From positions 1-10,051 of the forward strand of contig JALOQQ010000026.1 in the NCBI GenBank assembly GCA_025453315.1: a stretch of 10,051 bases of DNA, read 5' to 3'. The notes under the pieces are model-generated. The model did not search any database. It saw nothing but the letters and a program-made list of their open reading frames with translations, and had not been told where the DNA came from. The DNA comes from Planctomycetota bacterium (GTDB lineage: Bacteria > Patescibacteriota > Patescibacteriia > Patescibacteriales > UBA12465). The position numbers were made by a program, and so were the translations under genes. Shown here piece by piece: positions 1-7,054 of the stretch; within the stretch, counting starts at the first letter, position 1; the number at the start of each line of letters is the position of its first letter.

Positions 1-194
1 TTAAAAACTAATTTTTTTCTCTTATAATAGCCATTTTTTATTTAAAGTCATTTACAAATTATTAACTTTAATATAAGCTATAGTAAATAAAATAAGATAT
101 GGTAAATAAAAAATAAATAATTTTTGACCGCTAGATAAATAGAACTGTAAGAAAGAACTTATAGTCCTGTAATCTAGTGGCCAGAGAAAACATT
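1..194. other. AT-rich leader upstream of pnp, no gene seen
   Basis: No convincing coding region is seen here. The stretch is very rich in A and T and holds several -10-like words, such as TATAAT at 23-28 and TATAGT at 79-84. None has a good -35 at the right distance, except a weak TTTACA (51-56) with TATAAG (72-77) at a 15-bp spacing. The pnp promoter is probably here but I cannot place it. rpsO, which often precedes pnp in bacteria, is not visible in these bases. Confidence 0.5.
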
Positions 195-2621
195 ATGCAA
201 AACAAAGAGCAAGTTTTTGAGACTATTTGGCTTGGCCGCACTCTAAAAATTAGAACTGGTAAATTAGCCAGACAAGCTGACGCTTCTGTTTTAGTGCAAT
301 ATGGCGATACAGTGGTTATGGCCAATGTTGTACAAGCTAAACAAGAACGCGAAGGAGTAGATTTTTTTCCATTAATGGTGGAGTTTGAGGAAAAACTTTA
401 TGCCGCTGGAATTATTAAAGGTTCTCGTTGGATAAAGCGTGAGGGTCGTCCTAGTGACCAATCAATTTTAACTGGTCGCATGATCGATCGTTCTATTAGA
501 CCTCTTTTTGACGAATCAGTACGTCGTGATGTTCAAGTGATCATTACGGTTTTGGCTGTGGATCAAGAAAATGATCACGATATTGTCGGCTTAGTAGCTG
601 CTTCAGCCGCTCTTTCTATTTCTGGTATTAATTGGCGCGGTCCAATTAGTGGTGTAAGAATAGGTAGAACCAACGGTGAATTAATTTTTAATCCAACCTA
701 TGAACAACAAGCTGCTAGTGACTTGGATCTAATTGTTGCTGGTACGGAAAAGAAAGTAATTATGATTGAAGCTGGTGCTCAAGAAGTTCCGGAGGCTGAA
801 ATATTAAAGGCTATTATGTTGGGCTTAAAAGAAATGCAACCAGCAATTGAATTAATTAAAGAAATGCAGAAACAAGTTGAACCAAAAAAAGTTGCTGAAA
901 AAGTAGTATTAAAAAGCGAGGATGATAAAAAAAATGAAGTAGAAAAAGAAAGAATTTTTTCTATCGCTAAAGAATGGTTAAATGCTAATGTTAAGGGCAT
1001 TCTTTTCGATAAGATTTATTATACTAAAGGGGAACGCAAAGCGGCGGTTGAGGCTGTAAAACAGAAATTAGATCAATATTTGTTTGAACAAAATATTAGT
1101 AAAGATTGGCGCAGTAAGGCTGTTAAAAATTTAGTTGAAGAAGCAATTGAAACAGAAGTTACTAATGGTATTTTAAATGAAAAACGTCGCGTTGATGGTC
1201 GTTCTTTAACCGAGATTCGTGATCTTTCTGGAGAGGTTAGTATTTTGCCACGTGATCATGGCACTGGTTTGTTTTCTCGTGGTGAAACTCAAGTTTTATC
1301 TATTCTTACTTTAGGAGCTCCGGGCTTAGAACAGTCTTTAGAAGGTTTGGATGGTATGACTAAAAAAAGATTCATGCATCATTATAATTTTCCTCCTTAT
1401 TCAGTTGGTGAAGCTAGTCCCTTGCGTGCTACTGGTAGACGTGAAATTGGTCACGGTGCTTTAGCAGAAAAAGCCTTAATGCCCGTAGTACCAGATAAAG
1501 AAGATTTTCCTTATGCCATTCGCGTGGTTAGTGAAACTTTAAGCTCTAATGGTTCCTCTTCTATGGGTTCAACCTGCGCTGCTGTCTTAGCTTTAATGGA
1601 TGCTGGCGTACCAATAAAAAAACATGTTGGTGGTATTGCTATGGGCTTAGCTTCAAATAAAGACATGAGTCGTTGGGAAGTTATTACTGATTTGCAAGAT
1701 TTAGAAGATGGAAATGGTGGTATGGATTTTAAAATTACTGGCACCGACTCCGGTTTAACCGCTATCCAATTAGATACAAAAACCGATGGTTTGAGTGAAG
1801 AAATTATTGCTAAGACTTTTGCTCAAGGCAGAGTAGCTCTCAACCAAGTTTTAGAAATATTAAAATCAGCTATTCCTGCGCCACGCACTGAGCTTTCTCC
1901 TTATGCGCCACGTATTATTAAATTCATGGTTAATCCAGAAAAGATCGGCGCTATTATTGGTCCAGGTGGAAAGATAATTAACAAAATTATTGAAGAAACA
2001 GAAGTAACAATTGATATTGATAATGATGGTACGGTAATTATTTGTGGTACTAATGCTGAGAAATGCCAATTAGCTTTTGACCGAGTTAAGTCTATTGTTC
2101 GTGAATATGAAGCTGGTGAAATATTTAGTGGTAAAGTTGTCCGCTTAATGGATTTTGGTGCTTTTGTACAAATTGCTCCTAATCAGGACGGCATGGTTCA
2201 TGTTAGTGAATTAGCTCCTTATCGCGTTGATAAACCAAGCGATATGGTAAAAGTTGGTGATCCAGTTCAAGTTAAGATTAAAGAAATAGACAGCCAAGGA
2301 AGAATCAATCTTACTATGAAAGGAATGGAAGAAAATAATATTTATTGGCAGGAGGAAAAAGGTAAGTCTCAGAGTAATGGTTCGGGTGGTGGTTTTGGTA
2401 ATGGACGTAGGTTTGATAATGGTGGTCGAGGTGATCGTCGTCGTGATCATTTTGATAGACCAAGACGCCAAGATAATGGTTTTAGAAATTCAGGAGGAGA
2501 AGCTCAGGCTAATAAATTGCCAGAGAATGAATCTAATAATCAATCTGGGTCTAATAATACTGTTAATCCAATAACAGCTAAATCCCCGGAAGATTTAATT
2601 GACCCATTTTTAGGTAAATAA
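195..2621 (+). CDS. pnp: Polyribonucleotide nucleotidyltransferase (PNPase)
   Basis: PNPase is a cytoplasmic trimeric 3'-5' exoribonuclease that degrades RNA phosphorolytically to nucleoside diphosphates. From the ATG at 195 it has 808 residues, longer than the usual roughly 700. The layout is two RNase PH-like domains with a helical region between them, then a KH domain (GPGGK at about 589-593), an S1 domain (about 641-712) and a hydrophilic tail of about 90 residues. The second RNase PH domain carries the phosphate-site segment SSNGSSSMGS and the catalytic-type MDFK (Asp511, Lys513). A GTG at 177 would add six residues (MARENI), but the ATG fits the usual family N-terminus better; neither start has a strong Shine-Dalgarno site. 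The tail is rich in Gly, Arg, Asn and Asp with RGG-like clusters, then Asn/Ser-rich, and probably adds RNA or protein contacts (inference). rpsP follows after 85 bp. Identification is very safe; only the start is uncertain. Confidence 0.97.
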   Translation: MQNKEQVFETIWLGRTLKIRTGKLARQADASVLVQYGDTVVMANVVQAKQEREGVDFFPLMVEFEEKLYAAGIIKGSRWIKREGRPSDQSILTGRMIDRSIRPLFDESVRRDVQVIITVLAVDQENDHDIVGLVAASAALSISGINWRGPISGVRIGRTNGELIFNPTYEQQAASDLDLIVAGTEKKVIMIEAGAQEVPEAEILKAIMLGLKEMQPAIELIKEMQKQVEPKKVAEKVVLKSEDDKKNEVEKERIFSIAKEWLNANVKGILFDKIYYTKGERKAAVEAVKQKLDQYLFEQNISKDWRSKAVKNLVEEAIETEVTNGILNEKRRVDGRSLTEIRDLSGEVSILPRDHGTGLFSRGETQVLSILTLGAPGLEQSLEGLDGMTKKRFMHHYNFPPYSVGEASPLRATGRREIGHGALAEKALMPVVPDKEDFPYAIRVVSETLSSNGSSSMGSTCAAVLALMDAGVPIKKHVGGIAMGLASNKDMSRWEVITDLQDLEDGNGGMDFKITGTDSGLTAIQLDTKTDGLSEEIIAKTFAQGRVALNQVLEILKSAIPAPRTELSPYAPRIIKFMVNPEKIGAIIGPGGKIINKIIEETEVTIDIDNDGTVIICGTNAEKCQLAFDRVKSIVREYEAGEIFSGKVVRLMDFGAFVQIAPNQDGMVHVSELAPYRVDKPSDMVKVGDPVQVKIKEIDSQGRINLTMKGMEENNIYWQEEKGKSQSNGSGGGFGNGRRFDNGGRGDRRRDHFDRPRRQDNGFRNSGGEAQANKLPENESNNQSGSNNTVNPITAKSPEDLIDPFLGK

Positions 2622-2631
2622 ACTAGAGATA

Positions 2632-2671
2632 TTGACTTTTTCAAGTCATTCATATACATTTAGTGTATAAT
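2632..2671 (+). promoter_or_regulatory. Candidate rpsP promoter region
   Basis: Two overlapping possibilities are visible. TTGACT (2632-2637) lies 17 bp before TACATT (2655-2660). A perfect TATAAT (2666-2671) has only a poor -35 (AAGTCA, 2643-2648). Either would start transcription shortly before the rpsP ribosome binding site. The -35 region also forms a short inverted repeat: TGACTT (2633-2638) and AAGTCA (2643-2648) with a 4-base loop. It lacks a following T run, so I do not call it a terminator. Confidence 0.5.
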
Positions 2672-2706
2672 AAACCGTAAAATTAATAAGAAAAAGGAAA
2701 ATTATT

Positions 2707-3000
2707 ATGTTAACGATCAAATTATCCAAAGTTGGAAAAAAGAACGACATGTTGTTCCGTGTTATTATTTCTGAGAAAAGCAGGGATCCTTACGGCAAAG
2801 TATTAGAAATTTTAGGCTCTTACAACCCACGTACCAAGGAATTAAACTTAAAAAATGACCGAGTTAAGTACTGGGTCGAAAAGGGTGCTAGTATGACTGA
2901 CACAGTTAATAATCTTTTTATTAACAAGAAGGTTGTAGAAGGGAAAAAAGTTAGACCTAATCGTTCTGCTTTACCAAAAAGAAAAGAAGCTAAGAAATAG
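2707..3000 (+). CDS. rpsP: 30S ribosomal protein S16
   Basis: S16 is a small-subunit ribosomal protein that binds 16S rRNA and stabilises 30S assembly. The 97-residue product has the family N-terminus (MLTIKLSKVGKKN), the core LEILGSYNPRTKE at about 34-46, then VKYWVEKGASMTDTVNNL, in which the Trp, the G-A and the T/S-D-T-V segment are typical. A basic Lys/Arg-rich C-terminal tail follows. The start is supported by a Shine-Dalgarno-like AAGGA at 2694-2698, eight bases before the ATG. It ends with TAG, the only gene here that does not use TAA. It lies between pnp and khpA in the order rpsP-khpA-trmD known from many Gram-positive and CPR genomes; rimM, often found in this cluster, is absent. 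No terminator is seen after it, so transcripts may run on into khpA. Confidence 0.96.
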   Translation: MLTIKLSKVGKKNDMLFRVIISEKSRDPYGKVLEILGSYNPRTKELNLKNDRVKYWVEKGASMTDTVNNLFINKKVVEGKKVRPNRSALPKRKEAKK

Positions 3001-3006
3001 TTAGTA

Positions 3007-3035
3007 TTGACATTTTTTTAGTATTGTGCTATATT
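3007..3035 (+). promoter_or_regulatory. Near-consensus sigma70-type promoter for khpA
   Basis: The -35 is a perfect TTGACA (3007-3012). The spacer is exactly 17 bp. The -10 is TATATT (3030-3035) preceded by TGC (3027-3029), giving an extended -10. This is the best promoter in the window. It starts only six bases after the rpsP stop and predicts a transcript start near 3042, with a 5' leader of about 70 nt before the khpA ATG. Confidence 0.8.
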
Positions 3036-3113
3036 AAAAATATACCTTTAAGAATTAATAGAAGTCTTTGATAAGTTTGAAAGTTTTTTCATATTTATTA
3101 AAGAGCCAAAACT

Positions 3114-3440
3114 ATGGATGCTAAAGACAAGCAGTTCCTAGAAATGATTGTAAGATCTATCGTTTCCAATCCGGATGCTGTATCCGTTGATAGAACGATT
3201 GATGAAATGGGAGTTCTTTTGACTTTAAAGATTGACCCAGCTGATATGGGTTATGTCATTGGTCGCAAGGGCCAAACCGCACAAGCCATCAGAACCTTGT
3301 TAAAAATTGTTGGTGCTAAAAACAATTCCAGAGTAAATTTGAAGATCTATGATCCAAATGCTGGTAGCAAGAGACCTATGCCTAGAAGAGAAGACAGAGA
3401 AGATATTGATACTTCTTCTGTAGACGACTTAAAGATCTAA
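3114..3440 (+). CDS. khpA: KH-domain RNA-binding protein KhpA (YlqC family)
   Basis: This is a small single-KH RNA-binding protein of the KhpA/YlqC family. In several Gram-positive bacteria KhpA works with KhpB (Jag/EloR) and affects RNA metabolism and cell elongation; whether that holds here is inference. The 108-residue protein has an N-terminal helix (FLEMIVRSIVSNPDAV), a strand segment (LLTLKIDPADMGYVIG) and the GxxG RNA-binding loop GRKG at residues 50-53, followed by QTAQAIRTLLKIVGAK. The C-terminal 25 or so residues are charged (RREDREDID) and probably flexible, longer than the most compact family members. A weak AAGAG (3101-3105) lies eight bases before the ATG. It has its own strong promoter and is followed by a clear terminator, so it can be made independently of rpsP and trmD, although the neighbourhood rpsP-khpA-trmD is the classical one. 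Confidence 0.93.
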   Translation: MDAKDKQFLEMIVRSIVSNPDAVSVDRTIDEMGVLLTLKIDPADMGYVIGRKGQTAQAIRTLLKIVGAKNNSRVNLKIYDPNAGSKRPMPRREDREDIDTSSVDDLKI

Positions 3441-3460
3441 CGCGTCTTTATATAAAAAAT

Positions 3461-3484
3461 AAAAACCCCAGAAATGGGGTTTTT
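3461..3484 (+). terminator. Intrinsic terminator after khpA
   Basis: A perfect 10-bp inverted repeat, AAAAACCCCA (3461-3470) and TGGGGTTTTT (3475-3484), encloses a GAAA tetraloop of the GNRA type (3471-3474). The 3' arm ends in a T run, followed by further T-rich sequence. It begins 20 bases after the khpA stop and separates khpA from trmD. The A run on the other side means it could also act on - strand transcripts, but no - strand gene ends nearby. Confidence 0.9.
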
Positions 3485-3505
3485 ATTTTAGGTTCTGGTT
3501 TTTTT

Positions 3506-3514
3506 TGCTACAAT
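3506..3514 (+). promoter_or_regulatory. Extended -10 element, candidate trmD promoter
   Basis: TGC followed by TACAAT (3509-3514) forms an extended -10 motif just downstream of the khpA terminator. The -35 at a 17-bp distance (3486-3491) is poor, which extended -10 promoters tolerate. It would give a leader of about 55 nt before the trmD ATG at 3575. Confidence 0.5.
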
Positions 3515-3574
3515 TAAGAATAAGAATTATTAAATTAATAATAGCTTGATAAAAGATTTTACAATTTAAATTAT

Positions 3575-4249
3575 ATGACTTTCCATATCATTACAATTTT
3601 TCCAGATATTTTTAATTCTTATTTTAAAGAGAGTATTATTAAACGTGCTCAAGAAAAAAAACAGATAAGCATTAAGATTTATGATTTGCGTAATTGGGCC
3701 AGTGATCGTCACCGTAGTGTTGATGACACTCCTTATGGTGGTGGAGCCGGTATGGTTATGAAAATTGAACCATTATATAAAGCTTTAAAAGAAATTAAGG
3801 GACGAAAAAAGAATATTAAGGTTATTTTGTTTTCTGCTAAAGGAAAAGTTTGGAATCAACAATTAGCTCAAATTTATAGTAATAATAAGAAAGCACAGGA
3901 TTATATTTTAATTTGTGGTCGTTATGAAGGGGTAGATGAGCGTTTGCTTAATTTTATTGATGAAGAAATTTCTATCGGCAATTACGTCTTAACGGGCGGA
4001 GAAATTCCGGCCATGATCTTTGTTGATTCTCTTACTCGTTTACTGCCAGGAGTTTTAGGAAATGAGGAAAGCGCTATTGAAGAATCACACAGTCAGCCAG
4101 GTATTTTAGAATACCCTCATTATACTAAGCCGCATTGTTTTTCAGTGGGGCGAAAAAAATATTTTGTACCAGAAATATTGTTATCTGGTGATCATCAAAA
4201 GATTAAGGCTTGGCGCGAAAAGATGAGTCGGCGCATAACAAATTCCTAA
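3575..4249 (+). CDS. trmD: tRNA (guanine-N1-)-methyltransferase TrmD
   Basis: TrmD methylates N1 of G37 in tRNAs that read codons starting with C (and some others), using S-adenosylmethionine, which prevents +1 frameshifting. It is a SPOUT-fold dimer with a deep trefoil knot. The 224-residue protein shows MTFHIITIFPDIF at the N-terminus, DTPYGGGAGM (51-60), the cofactor-site segment CGRYEGVDER (114-123) and the knot segment IGNYVLTGGE (134-143). Arg155 fits the family's conserved Arg154, and PHYTKP (181-186) and LLSGDHQKI close the C-terminal domain. At the place of the catalytic aspartate (Asp169 of the E. coli/Haemophilus enzymes, in the context E-D-S-F) this protein has Glu170 in E-E-S-H, followed by one extra residue before the Gly-Ile-Leu-Glu segment. 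No Shine-Dalgarno site is apparent. Its last 47 bp overlap the end of folC on the opposite strand. rimM and rplS, frequent partners of trmD, are not adjacent. Confidence 0.96.
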   Translation: MTFHIITIFPDIFNSYFKESIIKRAQEKKQISIKIYDLRNWASDRHRSVDDTPYGGGAGMVMKIEPLYKALKEIKGRKKNIKVILFSAKGKVWNQQLAQIYSNNKKAQDYILICGRYEGVDERLLNFIDEEISIGNYVLTGGEIPAMIFVDSLTRLLPGVLGNEESAIEESHSQPGILEYPHYTKPHCFSVGRKKYFVPEILLSGDHQKIKAWREKMSRRITNS

Positions 4250-5534
4250 TTTCTCCACTAAGAAACAGGGAGCCAGTTACTAATATTATATCCTTGGTTT
4301 TAGCTTCTTTTAATATTTTTTTTAAAGCTTCCTGTGGTTGCAAGAAAATATCGGTCTTGGTTTGAGGGCTGATTTTTTTTATGAATTCTTGTATTTCTCG
4401 AGGATTAACTACTTTTCTAAATTGATTATTAGTAAAACGGGAACAAATAATTTTTTTTGGTTTTAAGGTTATTAATTCTTTCAGCATATTTTTATAATCT
4501 TTGCCTTTAGTAAAACCAATTAATAAATATATTTTTTTATTTTTTTGAATTTTTTTAGTTATTTCTACCGTACTTTTCATTTTATCAGTATTATGAGCGC
4601 CATCTAAGATAATTAATGGTTTTTGAGAAAATAATTCCATGCGTACTGGCAAGCTTGTTCTGGCCAAACCTTCTTTTATGGCTTTCAAGGAAATGCCTAG
4701 TTGTTGAGCAGTATTAATAGCTAAAATGGCATTACGTATTTGGTGTTCTCCTAAAATACGTGGCAAATGATATTTCTCTTTTTTATAAATAAAATTTAAA
4801 CCCTCTTCATTTTGTTTAATAATTTGATAATCATTATCTACAATAATAAAGGGTGCTTTCTTTTTTTGGCATTCTTGCTTAATAATATTTTGAATAGTTT
4901 TATTTTTTTCTCCAATAACTACTAAACAATTTTTTTGAATAATACCAGCTTTTTCGTAAGCAATTTCTTTTTTAGTTTTTCCTAAAACATCAGTATGGTC
5001 TAGGCCAATATTCGTAATAATCGCTATGTCTTTGTGTGGCAATACATTGGTAGAATCATAGCGGCCACCCAAACCAGTTTCAATTACTCCCCAGTCAATC
5101 TTCTTTTGTTTAAAAAAATAAAAACCCAAGGCTACGGTAGTTTCAATAAAACTTAACATGGGATAGGGTGAATTTTTAAAATATTTATCAAAACTCGGAA
5201 CTAATTCATTGACTGCTTTGGCAAGCTCAGAATCAGTTATTTGTTGGTTATTAATTAGCCAGCGTTCAGTTATTTTAGAGGGATGAGGAGAATTTAATAA
5301 GCCAACTTTTTTTCCCCAAGCACCCAAAATAGAGCTAAGCATAAAACAAACTGAGCCTTTACCGCTAGTACCAGCAACATGAATATAATGAGGAATTTGT
5401 TTTTCTGGATTATTTAAAAAATTTAAAAAAAATTGCACTCGTTTTAGGTGCCAATCTCGTTTATTCTTTCTTTTTTCTTCGCGAGAAAAATTGTTGAGAG
5501 AAAGAAGATAATCATAGGCTTGTTTGTAGTTCAT
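4203..5534 (-). CDS. folC: Folylpolyglutamate / dihydrofolate synthase FolC
   Basis: FolC is a cytoplasmic ATP-dependent Mur-ligase-family enzyme that adds glutamate to folates (and in many bacteria to dihydropteroate), which retains and activates the cofactor. The 443-residue product has the P-loop GTSGKGS (55-61), IETGLGGRYDSTN (151-163), GLDHTDVLG (177-185) and EKAGI (194-198), whose Lys is the carbamylated lysine of the family. It also has the ligase C-terminal hallmark LDGAHN (310-315). Length and domain order match a complete enzyme. The C-terminal end (about 15 codons) is read from DNA antisense to the end of trmD, so the two genes converge and overlap. nrnA lies 81 bp upstream on the same strand. 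No Shine-Dalgarno site is obvious before the ATG. The fold and family are certain; whether it has both synthase activities cannot be told from sequence. Confidence 0.95.
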   Translation of the reverse strand: MNYKQAYDYLLSLNNFSREEKRKNKRDWHLKRVQFFLNFLNNPEKQIPHYIHVAGTSGKGSVCFMLSSILGAWGKKVGLLNSPHPSKITERWLINNQQITDSELAKAVNELVPSFDKYFKNSPYPMLSFIETTVALGFYFFKQKKIDWGVIETGLGGRYDSTNVLPHKDIAIITNIGLDHTDVLGKTKKEIAYEKAGIIQKNCLVVIGEKNKTIQNIIKQECQKKKAPFIIVDNDYQIIKQNEEGLNFIYKKEKYHLPRILGEHQIRNAILAINTAQQLGISLKAIKEGLARTSLPVRMELFSQKPLIILDGAHNTDKMKSTVEITKKIQKNKKIYLLIGFTKGKDYKNMLKELITLKPKKIICSRFTNNQFRKVVNPREIQEFIKKISPQTKTDIFLQPQEALKKILKEAKTKDIILVTGSLFLSGEIRNLLCADSSFRAKP

Positions 5535-5578
5535 ACCAACTAATAAAATTTGATTTTAATGGAAAAAGTTAAATAGAA

Positions 5579-5584
5579 ATTATA
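5579..5584 (-). promoter_or_regulatory. Possible -10 element upstream of folC
   Basis: On the - strand this reads TATAAT, in the 81-bp gap between nrnA and folC, about 45 bp before the folC ATG. At 17 bp upstream there is only a weak -35-like TAATGT. folC may instead be transcribed from the infB-rbfA-nrnA transcript. In DNA this AT-rich a lone TATAAT is weak evidence. Confidence 0.3.
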
Positions 5585-5615
5585 TTTAGCCACCAGTTAA
5601 AACATTAAGCTTTAT

Positions 5616-6653
5616 TTAAATAATTTTATAATAATTGTTGTTTTTTTGTATGTTGCCCGTGATAGTAAAGCCAGAGGATTTGGCATGTCCTCCGCCACCT
5701 AAGAAGCGGGCTAATTTGGAAACATCGATATTTTTTTGAGCGCTACGTAAACTGCCTTTTAGTTTGCCTGGCGATTCTTCGCGCAGAAGGAGTAAACCTT
5801 TAACCCCAGAAAGATTACTTAAAAAGCCAGCTAAAGAATCTCCTTCAAAATGATAATCTTCCATAGCTAAATCTTTAAAGATACTTTGTAACTCTTGATA
5901 AGGAAGAATAGTAACAGCAAAATTATAACGGGGATTAATTTTTAAATTAGCCAAAGCTAATCCCCAAATTTTCATAGTTATAAAATCTTTATTGCGCCAA
6001 GTGTCAGAAACAATTTTGGGAAATTGAGCACCATAATCCAACATTTCCGAGGCAATTTCTAGAGCTTCATCAGTGGTATTGGGGTAAAGAAAATTTCCGG
6101 TATCAGTTAACATACCAGCGAGAATGCAATTAGCTAGGGTTCTATTAATTGATAGATGATTGGCCTTACAAAAATAGTAAATTATTTCTGTAGTGGAAAC
6201 AGCCTCTGGTAAGCGAATTTCTATATTACCATAACTATCAGTTTTAGGATGATGATCAAGCTCAATTATTAGTGGTTTTTTATTGGTACTATTAAATTCA
6301 GTTAATAGGTTGGTGCGTGCAAAAGAGCCACAATCAAGCGCAATAATTAAATCAAAATTTTCTAGCCAAGAATTATTTAAATAAGAAGTATTTAAATAAT
6401 TGAGGTTAGATATTTGTTGGATAAGACTTTCTTTGTTATTAATAATTTTTTCTTCGTGGGGTAGAAAATTTAATTCTTGATTAGTTTTTTGTTCGGCATA
6501 GGCTAAATAGGGTTTATTTATTTTTTCAACAATTTCGATCATAGCTCCTAAAGCAGAAAGTGCGTCGACATCAGCATTAATATGTCCAACCAATAAAATA
6601 CGGTCGGCTTTTTGTATGGCCTGATAAGCTGATTGATAAAGAGAAATGTTCAT
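5616..6653 (-). CDS. nrnA: DHH-family phosphoesterase, NrnA-type (nano-RNase / pAp phosphatase)
   Basis: Members of the DHH/DHHA1 family of NrnA type degrade 2-5 nt RNAs and dephosphorylate pAp, with manganese in the active site. The 345-residue protein carries the full metal-binding set: GHINADVDA with His24, Asp28 and Asp30; LDCGS with Asp107; the DHH triad at 133-135 (LDHHPKTDSYG); and LTDTGNF with Asp184. The C-terminal DHHA1 substrate-binding motif is GGGGHAKSSG (319-328), preceded by KGSLRSAQKNIDVSKLA. In the first motif the usual N-P-D-G-D is N-A-D-V-D, but the metal ligands are kept. The gene starts 41 bp after rbfA, matching the infB-rbfA-nrnA order seen in many bacteria. An NrnA-type nano-RNase would complement PNPase, which leaves short oligonucleotides (inference). 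No Shine-Dalgarno site is evident. Substrate preference among NrnA, NrnB and pAp phosphatase types cannot be fixed from sequence alone. Confidence 0.9.
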   Translation of the reverse strand: MNISLYQSAYQAIQKADRILLVGHINADVDALSALGAMIEIVEKINKPYLAYAEQKTNQELNFLPHEEKIINNKESLIQQISNLNYLNTSYLNNSWLENFDLIIALDCGSFARTNLLTEFNSTNKKPLIIELDHHPKTDSYGNIEIRLPEAVSTTEIIYYFCKANHLSINRTLANCILAGMLTDTGNFLYPNTTDEALEIASEMLDYGAQFPKIVSDTWRNKDFITMKIWGLALANLKINPRYNFAVTILPYQELQSIFKDLAMEDYHFEGDSLAGFLSNLSGVKGLLLLREESPGKLKGSLRSAQKNIDVSKLARFLGGGGHAKSSGFTITGNIQKNNNYYKII

Positions 6654-6694
6654 GTGAAATAGAATACTTAACTTTTAAGTTGTCTAGAGTTTTT

Positions 6695-7042
6695 TTATTT
6701 ATTTTCTAAATCACGATCAGAAACAGCATCAACATATTCTTCGAGTTCGCTAGCTTTCTCTTCGGTATTGTCAATGCGCCAATAAAAATGAGGAATACGT
6801 CTTAATCTAATTCTTTTTCGTAGTTCAGCGGCAAAGATTCCTGATTTGTGATTTAATTGTTTTAAAACCGTTCCACTCATCTGAAAAGGAAGTACTGAGA
6901 CGGCTATACGAGCACCATCTAAATCAGTAGAACAATTAACATAAGTTATCGTAACTAAAACGTTCGGTATTTCTAAATGCCGATTTATAATTAAAGCTAG
7001 TTCATGTTTAATTGTTTCGTTTACTTGTGGTATTCGGGACAT
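6695..7042 (-). CDS. rbfA: Ribosome-binding factor A
   Basis: RbfA is a small KH-fold assembly factor that binds the 30S subunit near the 5' helix of 16S rRNA and helps late maturation. The 115-residue protein shows the family pattern: N-terminal helix VNETIKHELALIINRH, strand VLVTITYVNCSTDLDGARIAVSVLP (split here by family-typical D-L-x-x-A), then FAAELRKRIRLRRIPHFYWRIDNT, corresponding to the conserved L-R-x-x-L-x-x-R-L-R-L-R-R-x-P stretch. The product ends with an acidic helix (SELEEYVDAVSDRDLENK). It begins 12 bases after the end of the infB frame (TAA at 7055-7057), so it would normally be translationally coupled to infB. The premature stops inside infB leave about 360 bases between the first stop and this start. 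No clear Shine-Dalgarno site precedes the ATG, which makes coupling relevant. Confidence 0.93.
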   Translation of the reverse strand: MSRIPQVNETIKHELALIINRHLEIPNVLVTITYVNCSTDLDGARIAVSVLPFQMSGTVLKQLNHKSGIFAAELRKRIRLRRIPHFYWRIDNTEEKASELEEYVDAVSDRDLENK

Positions 7043-7054
7043 AACAAATATAGT

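Noticed and set aside
177..194. GTG at 177 as the pnp start
   Set aside because: The six extra residues do not match the usual PNPase N-terminus and no ribosome binding site favours it over the ATG at 195.
2377..2574. Second reading frame open over the pnp tail
   Set aside because: It arises from the repetitive Gly/Arg/Asn codons of the tail and has a low-complexity hydrophobic translation without any start signal.
2633..2648. Short hairpin after pnp as a terminator
   Set aside because: The stem has six AT-rich pairs and no following T run; it overlaps the candidate rpsP -35 and is better left as part of that region.
4153..4189. Hairpin (ACCAGA/TCTGGT, 4168-4173 and 4184-4189) with T run as a - strand folC terminator
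   Set aside because: The stem is only six base pairs with a 10-base loop, the T run is several bases away, and it lies in trmD coding sequence, so chance is likely.
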